A DNA stretch of 64,000 nucleotides from Pseudomonas helvetica (GCF_039908645.1 NZ_CP150917.1:4599501-4663500); one strand, 5' to 3'; shown: positions 22,867 through 32,191, numbered from the stretch's first letter. Numbers and translations: made by a program. The notes: generated from the letters alone by a model not told the origin.

Positions 22867-24063
22867 TTAAGGATTATCCGCTACCCCACAGAACTTGGCC
22901 GGCCGCTGACGCATCAACCCCAGCAACGCCCCCAACGACAGCACGATCAATACCGCGCCATAGCCATCGGTGGTGGCGACCAGGCCAAAGGTCCGGGTCA
23001 GGTTGCCTGCCAACAGCGACGGCAGGCAGAACGCCAGGTAACTCAGCACGTAGAACGCCGACATCAACCCCGCGCGCTCATGGGGCAAGGCCAGCGGTAC
23101 CACGCTGCGCAAGGCACCGAGAAAGCCGGCACCAAAACCACTGCCGGCCACCAGAGTGGCGAAGAAAAACAGCGGCAGGCTGGCGCTGTGTACGGCGGTC
23201 AGAATCAGCGCGATGCCGATCGCCAACAAGCTCGCGCCCAAGCGCAGGACTTTGTCTGCCGGGCGATTGCGCAACGTGAAGATCATCAACGCGCCACTGA
23301 CCGTCAACACAGCTACCAGGCCGCCGCCGATCAGATTCGAGGTCGAACCGGTCGCCGTACGAACCAGCGATGGCGCCAGTGACAGGAAGAAGCCGCCCAC
23401 CGCCCAGACCGCCACATTCACCGGCAGCGCCAGCCACAGCGCCCGTCGTGCCTGTGGCGGCACATGCAAGGTCGGGCATAGCGACTCCCAGGCGCCGGGT
23501 AGTCGACTGACACTTTCTGGCAGACGCCAGACGTACAGGGCTTGCAGCAGGAACAGTCCGAACAGAATCCAGTAGGCCAATTGCAATGGTTGCGGCGCGT
23601 ACTCCGCCAGCAATCCACTGCCCAATGCGCCAAACGCCATGCCCAGAAGCGGCGCAACGCTATTCACCAGCGGACCTTGCTGCCGGTCAGTATCGAGCAA
23701 CGCCGCACCGAGTACGCTGGTGGCCATGCCGGTGGCAAACCCCTGAAGCACCCGCGCAGCGATCAGCCAAGCCACACTGTCGGCATTGATAAACAGCAAC
23801 ATCGCCAGCATATCCAGCAGCAACGCAGCGAAAATTACCGGCTTGCGTCCCAGATGATCCGACAACGAGCCGACCGTCAGCAGCGCCGCCAGCAAGCTCA
23901 AGGCATACACCCCGAAAATCAGCGTCAGGGTCGCCGGAGAGAACTGCAGCACCTCCTGGTACAGGTGATAAAGCGGCGTTGGTGCACTGGAAGCGGCGAG
24001 AAAACTCAGTAAGGTGATCGCCAGGAACACCAGACTGGAACGGCTTGAGACTGAACTGGACAT
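22867..24063 (-). CDS. MFS transporter (drug/metabolite efflux type)
   Basis: 398 residues, about 12 helices. MFS landmarks are LYALSL-like helix 2 followed by GSLSDHLGRKPVIFAALLLDM (loop 2-3 motif A) and AARVLQGFATGMATSVLGA (motif near helix 4). Divergent from a TetR gene at 24155, whose product probably represses it. ATG 24063 follows GGAG at 8 nt; the upstream TTG frame start is rejected. The ribosome site sits inside the perfect inverted repeat 24065-24109. Substrate unknown. Confidence 0.86.
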   Translation of the reverse strand: MSSSVSSRSSLVFLAITLLSFLAASSAPTPLYHLYQEVLQFSPATLTLIFGVYALSLLAALLTVGSLSDHLGRKPVIFAALLLDMLAMLLFINADSVAWLIAARVLQGFATGMATSVLGAALLDTDRQQGPLVNSVAPLLGMAFGALGSGLLAEYAPQPLQLAYWILFGLFLLQALYVWRLPESVSRLPGAWESLCPTLHVPPQARRALWLALPVNVAVWAVGGFFLSLAPSLVRTATGSTSNLIGGGLVAVLTVSGALMIFTLRNRPADKVLRLGASLLAIGIALILTAVHSASLPLFFFATLVAGSGFGAGFLGALRSVVPLALPHERAGLMSAFYVLSYLAFCLPSLLAGNLTRTFGLVATTDGYGAVLIVLSLGALLGLMRQRPAKFCGVADNP

Positions 24064-24064
24064 G

Positions 24065-24109
24065 AGCACACTCCGCAAAAGCTAATTTTTTGCTTTTGCG
24101 GAGTGTGCT
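24065..24109. promoter_or_regulatory. Perfect 18-bp inverted repeat in the MFS/TetR divergent region
   Basis: AGCACACTCCGCAAAAGC (24065-24082), 9-nt A/T-rich spacer, exact complement (24092-24109). It spans the ribosome site of the MFS gene and lies between the two divergent starts. Likely the TetR-family operator, or a leader hairpin of the MFS mRNA. Confidence 0.65.
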
Positions 24110-24154
24110 ACCGACTTCGGCTTAAAGCAAATTCTTTGTGTTAAGGTTCGACGC

Positions 24155-24694
24155 ATGGCTATTAAAGAAGGTTTACGCCCGGGCGGTCGCAGTGCTCGGG
24201 TGCAGGAGTCGATTCATTCGGCAGTCCGCGAACTCCTCCAAGAGCAGGAGCGTTCAAGCGTAACCGTGCCGCAAATCGCTGCCCGTGCAGGCGTTACGCC
24301 GTCGACGATCTACCGACGTTGGGGCGACTTGTCGGCACTCTTGGCCGACGTCGCGCTGGTACGCATGCGTCCTGACAGTGAACCGGCCAACACCGGCAGC
24401 CTGCGTAGCGACCTGCGCGCCTGGGCCGAGCAGTATCTGGACGAAATGAGTTCGGAGCCCGGCCGCAACATGATGCGCGACGTGCAATCGAGCGCCACGC
24501 CGGGGTATTGCGTGAGCATTCTCAGTAGCCAGTTGCAGACGATACTGGACCGCTATCCGAATGAGCCGAAGCCCGGTGTCGACCGACTGATCAACATAGT
24601 GGTGGCACCGACAGTGTTCCGCATCCTGTTCGCGTCAGCGGCGCTAGAGGTTGAAGAGTTGCATCGGTTGATCGATATCGCGCTGGCCCCGTAG
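24155..24694 (+). CDS. TetR/AcrR-family transcriptional regulator
   Basis: 179 residues. N-terminal HTH: RVQESIHSAVRELL, VTVPQIAARAGVTPSTIYRRWGDL, which is the TetR recognition helix pattern; C-terminal ligand-binding helices. Divergent from an MFS exporter gene, with a perfect inverted repeat between them, so it probably represses that exporter and may be relieved by its substrate. ATG preceded by AAGG at 8 nt. Confidence 0.92.
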   Translation: MAIKEGLRPGGRSARVQESIHSAVRELLQEQERSSVTVPQIAARAGVTPSTIYRRWGDLSALLADVALVRMRPDSEPANTGSLRSDLRAWAEQYLDEMSSEPGRNMMRDVQSSATPGYCVSILSSQLQTILDRYPNEPKPGVDRLINIVVAPTVFRILFASAALEVEELHRLIDIALAP

Positions 24695-24834
24695 CTGCCG
24701 CGTAAACACGCTACGTATCCACCCTGCGACACCCCGCCGCGCCACGACCTTGGTCGACACTGACGAACCGAAGTGGTCGTGCGAAACTGTCAGACCGGGT
24801 TTGCGTCCCGGGTGTCTTTATGCCTGGAGTTACC

Positions 24835-27800
24835 ATGTCGCTGTCCAGCGGGCTGATTGCCGCCGTCGCCCTGGCCTATATGGCCGTCATGTTCGCTATC
24901 GCCTTTTACGGTGACCGGCGCAGCACACCGCTGCCGCCGCGTATGCGTGCCTGGGTGTACAGCCTGTCGCTGGCGGTCTACTGCACCAGCTGGACGTTCT
25001 TTGGCGCCGTCGGTCAGGCCGCCGAACAACTCTGGTCGTTTTTGCCGATTTATCTGGGGCCGATCCTGCTGCTGGTGTTCGCGCCGTGGGTCCTGCAAAA
25101 AATGGTGATGATCAGCAAACAGGAAAACATCACCTCGATTGCCGACTTCATCGCCGCCCGCTATGGCAAGTCGCAATCGCTGGCGGTGGTGGTGGCGCTG
25201 ATCTGTCTGGTGGGCGTATTGCCCTACATCGCCTTGCAGCTCAAAGGCATCGTCCTGGGGGTCAACCTGTTGATCGGTGCAGGCCCGGATGCCATGGGCA
25301 CCCGGGCCCTGGACACAGCGCTGATTGTGTCGCTGGTTCTGGCGCTGTTCACCATCGTCTTCGGCACCCGCAACCTCGATGCCACGGAGCACCACCGTGG
25401 CATGGTGCTGGCGATTGCCTTCGAAGCACTGGTCAAGCTGCTCGCCTTCCTCGCCGTCGGCGCCTTCGTCACATATGGTTTGTACGATGGCTTCAACGAC
25501 CTGTTCGATCAGGCCATGCTCGCACCACGCCTGGAGGAATACTGGAAAGAAACCGTGAATTGGCCATCGATGGTGGTGCAGACCGGCGTGGCGATGATGG
25601 CGATCATCTGCCTGCCCCGACAGTTCCATGTGACCGTGGTGGAGAACATCGAACCGCAGGATTTGCGCCTGGCGAAATGGGTATTCCCGGCTTATCTGGG
25701 ATTGGCCGCACTGTTCGTGGTACCGATCGCGCTGGCCGGGCAAATGATGCTGCCAAGCTCGGTACTGCCCGACTCCTTCGTGATCAGCCTGCCACTGGCC
25801 CAGGCCCATCCGGCACTGGCGCTGCTGGCGTTTATCGGAGGTGCATCGGCCGCCACCGGCATGGTAATCGTTGCCAGCGTGGCGCTGTCGACCATGGTCT
25901 CCAACGACATGTTGCTGCCATGGCTGCTGCGCCGGAAAAATGCCGAACGGCCGTTCGAGGTGTTCCGCTACTGGATGCTCTCGGTGCGTCGGGTGAGCAT
26001 CGTCGCCATTCTGCTGCTGGCCTATGTTTCCTATCGCCTGCTCGGTTCGACCGCCAGCCTGGCCACCATCGGGCAGATCGCATTTGCCGCCGTGACCCAA
26101 CTAGCGCCAGCGATGCTCGGCGCGCTGTACTGGAAACAGGCCAACCGCCGCGGGGTATTCGCCGGTCTCGCCGCCGGGACTTTTCTCTGGTTCTACACGT
26201 TGATTCTGCCGATCGCCGCCAACAGCCTGGGCTGGTCGCTGCACAGTTTCCCAGGGCTGGGCTGGTTGCACGGCAATCCGCTGAACCTGCCGATTTCCCC
26301 ACTGACTCAAGGCGTGGTGTTGTCGCTGGCCGGTAACTTCACCTTGTTCGCCTGGGTGTCGGTGTTGTCGCGCACACGGGTCTCGGAACACTGGCAGGCC
26401 GGTCGCTTCATTGGTCAGGAGATCAGCACACGGCCGAGCGCGCGCTCGATGCTGGCGGTGCAAATCGACGACCTGCTGCAACTCGCGGCACGTTTTGTCG
26501 GCGAAGAACGGGCACGCCAGAGCTTCATCCGCTTCGCCTACCGCCAAGGCAAAGGTTTCAACCCGAATCAGAATGCCGACGGTGAATGGATTGCCCACAC
26601 CGAACGCTTGCTCGCCGGTGTACTCGGGGCTTCATCGACCCGCGCCGTCGTAAAAGCCGCTATTGAAGGTCGGGAAATGCAGCTCGAGGACGTGGTACGA
26701 ATCGCCGACGAAGCCTCGGAAGTGCTGCAATTCAACCGTGCCTTGCTGCAAGGCGCGATCGAGAACATTACCCAAGGCATCAGCGTGGTCGACCAGTCGC
26801 TGAAGCTGGTGGCCTGGAATCGTCGATACCTTGAACTGTTCAACTACCCGGATGGCCTGATCAGCGTCGGCCGGCCGATTGCCGACATCATTCGCTATAA
26901 CGCCGAACGCGGCCTGTGTGGCCCCGGCGAGGCGGAAGTCCACGTTGCCCGGCGCCTGCACTGGATGCGCCAGGGGCGCGCCCATACCTCGGAGCGCTTG
27001 TTCCCCAACGGTCGGGTGATCGAGCTGATCGGCAATCCAATGCCGGGCGGCGGGTTTGTCATGAGTTTCACCGACATCACCGCGTTTCGCGAAGCCGAGC
27101 AAGCGCTGACCGAGGCCAACGAAGGACTGGAGCGACGCGTCGCCGAGCGCACCCATGAACTGTCGCAGTTGAACATCGCGCTGACCGAAGCCAAAGGTAC
27201 CGCCGAGTCGGCCAACCAGTCGAAAACCCGTTTCCTTGCAGCTGTCAGCCACGACCTGATGCAGCCATTGAACGCCGCACGGCTGTTCTCGGCCGCCCTC
27301 TCCCACCAGAATGACGATCTCTCCTGCGAGACCCGGCAACTGGTGCAGCATCTGGACAGTTCGCTACGCTCGGCCGAGGACTTGATCAGTGACCTGCTCG
27401 ACATCTCGCGCCTGGAAAACGGCAAGATCAACCCGGATCGCAAGCCATTTGCGCTGAATGATTTGTTCGACACCCTCGGCGCCGAATTCAAGGCGCTGGC
27501 GCAGGAGCAAGGGCTGAAATTTCGCCTGCGCGGCAGCCGCCTACGGGTCGACAGCGATATCAAATTGCTGCGGCGGATTCTGCAAAACTTCCTGACCAAC
27601 GCCTTCCGCTACGCCAAAGGCCCCGTGCTGCTGGGCGTGCGACACAAGGGCGATCAGCTGTGCCTGGAGGTCTGGGACCGTGGCCCGGGGATTCCCGAAG
27701 ACAAACGCCAGGTTATCTTCGAGGAGTTCAAGCGCCTCGACAGCCACCAGACCCGCGCCGAAAAAGGTCTGGGCCTGGGTCTGGCGATTGCCGACGGCTT

Positions 27801-28305
27801 GTGCCGGGTGCTGGGTCATCAACTGCAAGTCCGCTCCTGGCCAGGCAAAGGCAGTGTGTTCAGCGTCAGCGTGCCTCTGGCCCATGCTCAAACCAGTGCG
27901 CCCGGTACACCTGCCAAACTCAATGGCCGGCTGCCAACAGGCGCGCAGGTGCTGTGTATCGATAACGAAGACAGCATTCTGATCGGCATGAACAGCCTGC
28001 TCTCGCGCTGGGGTTGCCAGGTATATACCGCGCGCAATCGCGATGAGTGCGTCGCCCTGCTCAGCGATGGCATGCGCCCGCAACTGGCGCTGGTGGATTA
28101 CCACCTCGACCATGGCGAAACCGGTACCGAACTCATGGCCTGGCTACGCTCCCAACTCGGCGAGCCGGTACCTGGCGTGGTGATCAGCGCTGACGGGCGA
28201 CCGGAGATGGTCGCCCAAGTGCATGCAGCAGGCCTGGAATACCTGCCGAAACCGGTGAAGCCGGCGGCGTTGCGGGCGTTGTTGAGTCGGCATTTGCCGT
28301 TGTGA
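24835..28305 (+). CDS. SSF-PAS hybrid sensor histidine kinase/response regulator
   Basis: 1156 residues. The first about 500 are a sodium:solute symporter-like (SSF) domain with about 13 helices, as in CbrA-type kinases (VYCTSWTFFGAVGQAAEQLWSF is typical). A PAS domain follows (about 640-760, ITQGISVVDQSLKLVAWNRR), a coiled coil (EANEGLERRVAERTHELSQL), the H-box FLAAVSHDLMQPLNAAR, ATP-binding N/G boxes (NFLTNAFRYA, DRGPGIPE, GLGLGLAI), and a C-terminal receiver (VLCIDNEDS ... LALVDYHLD). Start chosen at ATG 24835 after CTGGAG. No separate response regulator gene is adjacent. Signal unknown; the SSF part may sense a transported nutrient. Confidence 0.92.
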   Translation: MSLSSGLIAAVALAYMAVMFAIAFYGDRRSTPLPPRMRAWVYSLSLAVYCTSWTFFGAVGQAAEQLWSFLPIYLGPILLLVFAPWVLQKMVMISKQENITSIADFIAARYGKSQSLAVVVALICLVGVLPYIALQLKGIVLGVNLLIGAGPDAMGTRALDTALIVSLVLALFTIVFGTRNLDATEHHRGMVLAIAFEALVKLLAFLAVGAFVTYGLYDGFNDLFDQAMLAPRLEEYWKETVNWPSMVVQTGVAMMAIICLPRQFHVTVVENIEPQDLRLAKWVFPAYLGLAALFVVPIALAGQMMLPSSVLPDSFVISLPLAQAHPALALLAFIGGASAATGMVIVASVALSTMVSNDMLLPWLLRRKNAERPFEVFRYWMLSVRRVSIVAILLLAYVSYRLLGSTASLATIGQIAFAAVTQLAPAMLGALYWKQANRRGVFAGLAAGTFLWFYTLILPIAANSLGWSLHSFPGLGWLHGNPLNLPISPLTQGVVLSLAGNFTLFAWVSVLSRTRVSEHWQAGRFIGQEISTRPSARSMLAVQIDDLLQLAARFVGEERARQSFIRFAYRQGKGFNPNQNADGEWIAHTERLLAGVLGASSTRAVVKAAIEGREMQLEDVVRIADEASEVLQFNRALLQGAIENITQGISVVDQSLKLVAWNRRYLELFNYPDGLISVGRPIADIIRYNAERGLCGPGEAEVHVARRLHWMRQGRAHTSERLFPNGRVIELIGNPMPGGGFVMSFTDITAFREAEQALTEANEGLERRVAERTHELSQLNIALTEAKGTAESANQSKTRFLAAVSHDLMQPLNAARLFSAALSHQNDDLSCETRQLVQHLDSSLRSAEDLISDLLDISRLENGKINPDRKPFALNDLFDTLGAEFKALAQEQGLKFRLRGSRLRVDSDIKLLRRILQNFLTNAFRYAKGPVLLGVRHKGDQLCLEVWDRGPGIPEDKRQVIFEEFKRLDSHQTRAEKGLGLGLAIADGLCRVLGHQLQVRSWPGKGSVFSVSVPLAHAQTSAPGTPAKLNGRLPTGAQVLCIDNEDSILIGMNSLLSRWGCQVYTARNRDECVALLSDGMRPQLALVDYHLDHGETGTELMAWLRSQLGEPVPGVVISADGRPEMVAQVHAAGLEYLPKPVKPAALRALLSRHLPL

Positions 28306-28323
28306 TGAAGACAATCTTTTAAT

Positions 28324-29802
28324 TTATTCCGGCAACTCGGCCAACCCATCGACATCGGTCATCGCCCGCTCCAGCAGATCGGCCGGCAAGCTCTTGCTGG
28401 CCCGTGCGCCGAGCAATTTGAGCTGCTCGCTGCGGCTGACCAGATTGCCGCGGCCTTCCGTCAGTTTGTTGCGTGCGGCGCTGTAGGCTTTATCCAGTTG
28501 CTGCAAGCGATTGCCGACCTCGTCCAGATCCTGAATAAACAACACGAACTTGTCGTACAGCCAGCCCGCGCGCTCGGCAATTTCCCGGGCATTCTGACTC
28601 TGGCGCTCTTGCTTCCACAGGCTGTCGATGACGCGCAACGTCGCCAGCAAGGTGGTCGGGCTGACGATAACGATATGGCGATCGAACGCTTCCTGAAACA
28701 GATTTGGTTCAGCCTGCAATGCCGCGGAAAAAGCCGCCTCGATGGGCACGAAAAGTAATACGAAATCCAGGCTGTGCAGACCGTCCAGGCGCTTATAGTC
28801 CTTATCGGACAAGCCCTTGACGTGATTACGCAACGACAGCACATGCTGCTTCAGCGCCGCTTGGCCAATCGCGTCGTCGTCAGCCGCCACGTATTGCTGA
28901 TAGGCCGTCAGGCTGACCTTCGAGTCGACCACCACCTGCTTGTCGCCCGGCAGATAAATCAGCACGTCGGGCTGGAAGCGCTCGCCATCCGGTCCCTTTA
29001 GGCTGACTTGAGTCTGGTACTCGCGGCCCTTCTCCAGGCCCGCGTGTTCCAGCACTCGTTCGAGAATCAACTCACCCCAGTTGCCTTGGGTTTTCTGTCC
29101 CTTGAGCGCTCGCGTGAGGTTGGTCGCCTCGTCGCTCAAGCGCAGGTTCAGTTGCTGCAGACGCTCCAGCTCCTTGGCAAGCGAGAAGCGCTCGCGGGCT
29201 TCCGCCTGATAACTTTCCTCGACGCGTTTTTCGAAGGATTGAATGCGCTCTTTCAGTGGGTCGAGCAATTGGCCCAAACGCTGCTGGCTGGTTTCGGCAA
29301 AGCGCTGTTCGCGCTCATCGAAGATTTTCCCGGCCAGCTCGGCGAACTGCGCCCGCAGCTCGTCCCGCGAGCCTTGCAGGTCGCTCAGGCGTTGTTGATG
29401 GCTTTCCTGCTGCTCACGCAACTCGGCATTTAACGAGGCGGCCTGCGCGTCCAGCCGCCGCAACTCGGCCTCTTTACTGCTGCGCTCGAGGTTCCAGGCA
29501 TGGGCCGCGTCACGGGCGTTGTCACGCTCGATCTGCAACAGCTCGACTTCACGGCGCACGGCAGCCAGATCGGCTTGCTTGGCCGCATTGGCCTGACTCA
29601 GGTCGCTGATTTCATCACGGCAGGCATCGAGTTGCGCATTAAGCCCGTCCTGCGCCAGTTGTGCAGTCCCCAAGCGCTCTTCAAGCAGCGACAGCTCGGA
29701 CTGCGCGGTGCTCAGGCGCCGCTGTAGCTGCCACGCCAGCATCAATAACGGTAGCGCAGCACCCGCCAGACCGAGCAACACACTGGTCACGTCCATAGCC
29801 AT
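28324..29802 (-). CDS. rmuC: DNA recombination protein RmuC
   Basis: 492 residues. N-terminal membrane anchor (LLGLAGAALPLLMLAWQL), a long coiled coil (about 30-190, Gln/Glu/Arg/Leu rich), then the RmuC nuclease-like domain: KTQGNWGELILERVLEHAGLEKGREY, FQPDVLIYLPGDKQVVVDSKVSL, and DFVLLFVPIEAAF. RmuC limits inversions at short inverted repeats and is PD-(D/E)XK-like. Start after GGAG. Faces the hybrid kinase gene tail to tail. Confidence 0.95.
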   Translation of the reverse strand: MAMDVTSVLLGLAGAALPLLMLAWQLQRRLSTAQSELSLLEERLGTAQLAQDGLNAQLDACRDEISDLSQANAAKQADLAAVRREVELLQIERDNARDAAHAWNLERSSKEAELRRLDAQAASLNAELREQQESHQQRLSDLQGSRDELRAQFAELAGKIFDEREQRFAETSQQRLGQLLDPLKERIQSFEKRVEESYQAEARERFSLAKELERLQQLNLRLSDEATNLTRALKGQKTQGNWGELILERVLEHAGLEKGREYQTQVSLKGPDGERFQPDVLIYLPGDKQVVVDSKVSLTAYQQYVAADDDAIGQAALKQHVLSLRNHVKGLSDKDYKRLDGLHSLDFVLLFVPIEAAFSAALQAEPNLFQEAFDRHIVIVSPTTLLATLRVIDSLWKQERQSQNAREIAERAGWLYDKFVLFIQDLDEVGNRLQQLDKAYSAARNKLTEGRGNLVSRSEQLKLLGARASKSLPADLLERAMTDVDGLAELPE

Positions 29803-29863
29803 GACGACTCCTGCCGATGAATTAAAGCGCGAAGGTTAACCAAGCCGTCGGGGCTTGGACAGC

Positions 29864-30187
29864 TCAGTCTTCGATCTGACCGAGTTCCTGCCGGGCACGC
29901 CGGTCGCCGGCACGTGCGGCCTGACGCAGCAGGTCCTGGCCAATGCGCCGATCCCGGGCATTGCCGCATTCGCGGCACATCAATTGCCCCAGACGACTTT
30001 GCGCAGCCACCACCCCTTCACGGGCTGGAGCCTTGAGCAAACGTCCGGCGAAATGTTTGATGTTGGGGTTATCGCCCAGGCGTGGGCTGTCGAGCAACCA
30101 TTCGGCGACTCGAATCGAAAAGCGCTTGGGTGGAGTGACACCTGAGGTGATGGAGGTAACGGAGGTTGGTACTGAGCGAAACTTCAT
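29864..30187 (-). CDS. Small Sel1-like repeat protein
   Basis: 107 residues. A basic N-terminus (PPKRFSIRVAEWLLDSPRLGDNPNI...) precedes a Sel1-like alanine-rich helical part: EGVVAAQSRLGQLM, RRIGQDLLRQAARAGDRRARQELG. Two Cys (CRECG) lie between. ATG 30187 is chosen because upstream codons have no Pseudomonas-like bias; the ribosome site is weak. Function unknown. Confidence 0.7.
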   Translation of the reverse strand: MKFRSVPTSVTSITSGVTPPKRFSIRVAEWLLDSPRLGDNPNIKHFAGRLLKAPAREGVVAAQSRLGQLMCRECGNARDRRIGQDLLRQAARAGDRRARQELGQIED

Positions 30188-30305
30188 AAAGCACTGCGGG
30201 ACAAATCGGAAGGCGCGCCACTCTACTCTTTTTTTCGTACGGGTAAAGTCGAAAAAAGCCTGCACGCCCGTCCTAGAGCAAGCGCTTGGGACAATCCACA
30301 GAAGC

Positions 30306-30314
30306 TGTGGATAA
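30306..30314 (-). promoter_or_regulatory. DnaA box (TTATCCACA on minus strand)
   Basis: A consensus TGTGGATAA on the plus strand, followed at a 12-nt period by AGTGGACAA, a degenerate second box. Same arrangement as at 11992-12013. It lies about 120 nt upstream of the Sel1-like gene. Confidence 0.55.
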
Positions 30315-30380
30315 CTCAGTGGACAACCCACCCTGAACTCGCCAGAAGCCCTGTGGAATGGGGCTCGCAGTCAAACTGAC

Positions 30381-30423
30381 GATTTTTTCACCAGTAAAAA
30401 AAAGCGATGTTTTTCATTGACTT
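30381..30423. other. A/T-tract module with TTTCATTGACTT, second copy
   Basis: GATTTTTTCACC, eight As, then TTTCATTGACTT (30412-30423). Starts 98 nt after the DnaA box at 30306-30314, as in the first copy (97 nt after the box at 11992-12000). Confidence 0.45.
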
Positions 30424-31205
30424 AAATTTCCATTACAGGCACCCACTGCGCTTGAAGGTGAAATGACAACGGGGTGACAGCCCACGCAACTAATGTGCAC
30501 AAGTCCCTTCGAGGTGGTTATATCACCGCCCTTTTTTCGTGCGTTTTGCAGTCAATCAGTCACAACGAGCCTCACTGTACCTGCGTTTCAAGCGAGGTGA
30601 TGGCTCATGCCACTGGACGCCCGGTGACCCAATTGTGTGCTTTACTGTTGCCGCGACGTTTTACCCCCGACGGCAGATGCTCCAGGCACGGCAATTCCCC
30701 GCCAGCGAGCAGAGCGATTCAAGCATCAGTAAAAGTTTTTTGCCTAACACACTTCCTTTCTCGAATTCAATCCGTTACTATCCGCGGCGTTAGTACCAAG
30801 CTGAAAGTCAATTCTGGTCGAACAACTCCTGCGGTATACCTTCCCTAAAGAGAAGCCTCTACCGACATCACGGGACCGACCACCTCGATGGTTTCCAGGT
30901 AATGCTTGCGACAACACTGCCTTTGAATTGAAAGCAAAGGGTGTTGCGAAGCTCACTTACTCTGACCGAACCAACCTGCAAATTGATCAGGATCTTCACC
31001 CCGGGCCCAGAACCTTTGCCCTTGATGTGTTGCCTGCCCTCCTAAGTACCTACCTGCCGGCCCAAGCGCGCAAAAATCATAGCGCTTCAACTGGCTGCTT
31101 TGTTCCAGTCGGGTTCTTCGTTCGATCAATGGTGATCGTCGTTACTGGAACGTTTTAACGTTGCACGGTTCTTATCCGTGTCATTTGTAGGAACACCCAA
31201 TAACC

Positions 31206-31430
31206 ATGTCTACTCAAATCCACACTCAGGATGCCATCCGCACCCTAACCAACGCTTTTGCTCCAATGAACTGCCTGATCATGGCTGCTCGCAAAGGCTG
31301 CTTCAGCTTCACCCTGGTCAATGAACACGGCATCGCTCGTCACAGCGAACGCCTGTACCCCGATCAATACTCCAGCGCCGAGCCGCTGCAGGCCGTGATC
31401 GAGCGTACCCGTCAGGCACTGGTTGCCTGA
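31206..31430 (+). CDS. Small conserved hypothetical protein (74 aa)
   Basis: A 74-residue soluble protein (MSTQIHTQDAIRTLTNAF, CLIMAARKGCFSFTLVNEHG, SERLYPDQYSSAEPL). Good codon bias, an AGGA upstream, and a strong terminator directly after the stop indicate a real, separately expressed gene. The fold looks like a small alpha/beta unit with a beta hairpin; I recognise no named domain. The leader upstream may be several hundred bases long. Confidence 0.75.
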   Translation: MSTQIHTQDAIRTLTNAFAPMNCLIMAARKGCFSFTLVNEHGIARHSERLYPDQYSSAEPLQAVIERTRQALVA

Positions 31431-31455
31431 AACACCAGAAAAGCTGAAAACATCA

Positions 31456-31487
31456 AAAGCCCTGCTTAAAAAGCAGGGCTTTTTATT
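31456..31487 (+). terminator. Terminator of the 74-aa gene
   Basis: A 12-bp stem (31456-31467 with 31471-31482), AAA loop, then Ts; 25 nt after the stop codon. Confidence 0.93.
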
Positions 31488-31708
31488 GCCTGATATTTCT
31501 CCACACGCTGTATCGGCTTAAGTACCAAGCGATATAACGGTTATAACTCGGCACCGGAAATATTTTAAAAACAGGCCTTTACGGCACGAATATGACACTA
31601 CACTTCAACTCAAGCGGCTTGATCCGCTTCCGGCGATCCTGAGTCGATCCACCGCTGCCAAGCCCCACCCGTCAGGAATCGCCGCCCACTTCACGTTTCG
31701 AGGGCTTT

Positions 31709-32191
31709 ATGGGTATCGCCGCCAGCGAACTGTGCCGTTATGTGATCCGTCCGACGCTGATTTACCTCGGACGCCACAGCACGATTGCCGAATCCCTGCT
31801 ACTGGGTGTTGCAGCCAGTCAGTCCGCTCTTGGTTCCGCCCTGCATGACCGCCGCGGGCATGGCCTGTACCGGATTGCCGAACCTCGTCACCAGGCGCTT
31901 TGGGATCACTATCTGGCGCTGGACCCGGAACGCGCCAGCCTGGTTCGCGGCCTCGCCAGCCAACATGCATTTCTCAGCGGTCCGCACCTCGAACTGACCG
32001 TCAACCTGCGTTATGCCACCGCCATCGCCTGGCTATTAATAGAAGAACAGAATACCCCGCTCCCCGGAGCCGATGACCTGCTGGGCATGGCCCGAATCTG
32101 GCGCCAGACCTTCCAGCCACAAGGTCGTCTGCGTGACTTCACCTGCGCCTGGCAAACCTGTGTATCACCGCTGAATCAGATCGCCTGTTAA
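31709..32191 (+). CDS. Conserved hypothetical protein (160 aa)
   Basis: 160 residues, soluble. The N-terminal YVIRPTLIYLGRHSTIAESL and LLGVAASQSALGSAL, followed by a GLYRI segment, resembles the E-x-LLLGTAAxESxLG pattern seen in some phage-related, lysozyme-like proteins, but the glutamate after A(A)x is Ser here, so catalytic activity is doubtful. The C-terminal half is helical (NLRYATAIAWLLIEE, GMARIWRQTF). GAGGG precedes the ATG. No clear function. Confidence 0.65.
   Translation: MGIAASELCRYVIRPTLIYLGRHSTIAESLLLGVAASQSALGSALHDRRGHGLYRIAEPRHQALWDHYLALDPERASLVRGLASQHAFLSGPHLELTVNLRYATAIAWLLIEEQNTPLPGADDLLGMARIWRQTFQPQGRLRDFTCAWQTCVSPLNQIAC

Larger units (their letters stand above)
30188..31205. 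other. 1-kb region without a convincing gene
   Basis: Short frames here (for example 30474-30848 and 30928-31158 on the plus strand) lack ribosome sites, third-position GC bias and any recognisable domain. The left part holds the DnaA-box/A-tract module. From about 30510 a small hairpin (GGTGG-TTATA-TCACC) precedes GCCCTTTTTT (to 30537), which could end a short transcript. The right part up to 31205 is likely promoter and leader of the 74-aa gene, or holds an unrecognised small RNA. Confidence 0.5.

Noticed and set aside
30474..30848. 124-codon plus-strand frame in the 1-kb gap
   Set aside because: No ribosome site, no third-position GC bias, odd composition and no recognisable domain.
30928..31158. 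76-codon plus-strand frame before the small hypothetical gene
   Set aside because: Starts in a region of non-coding composition, ends 45 nt before a better-supported gene and lacks a ribosome site.
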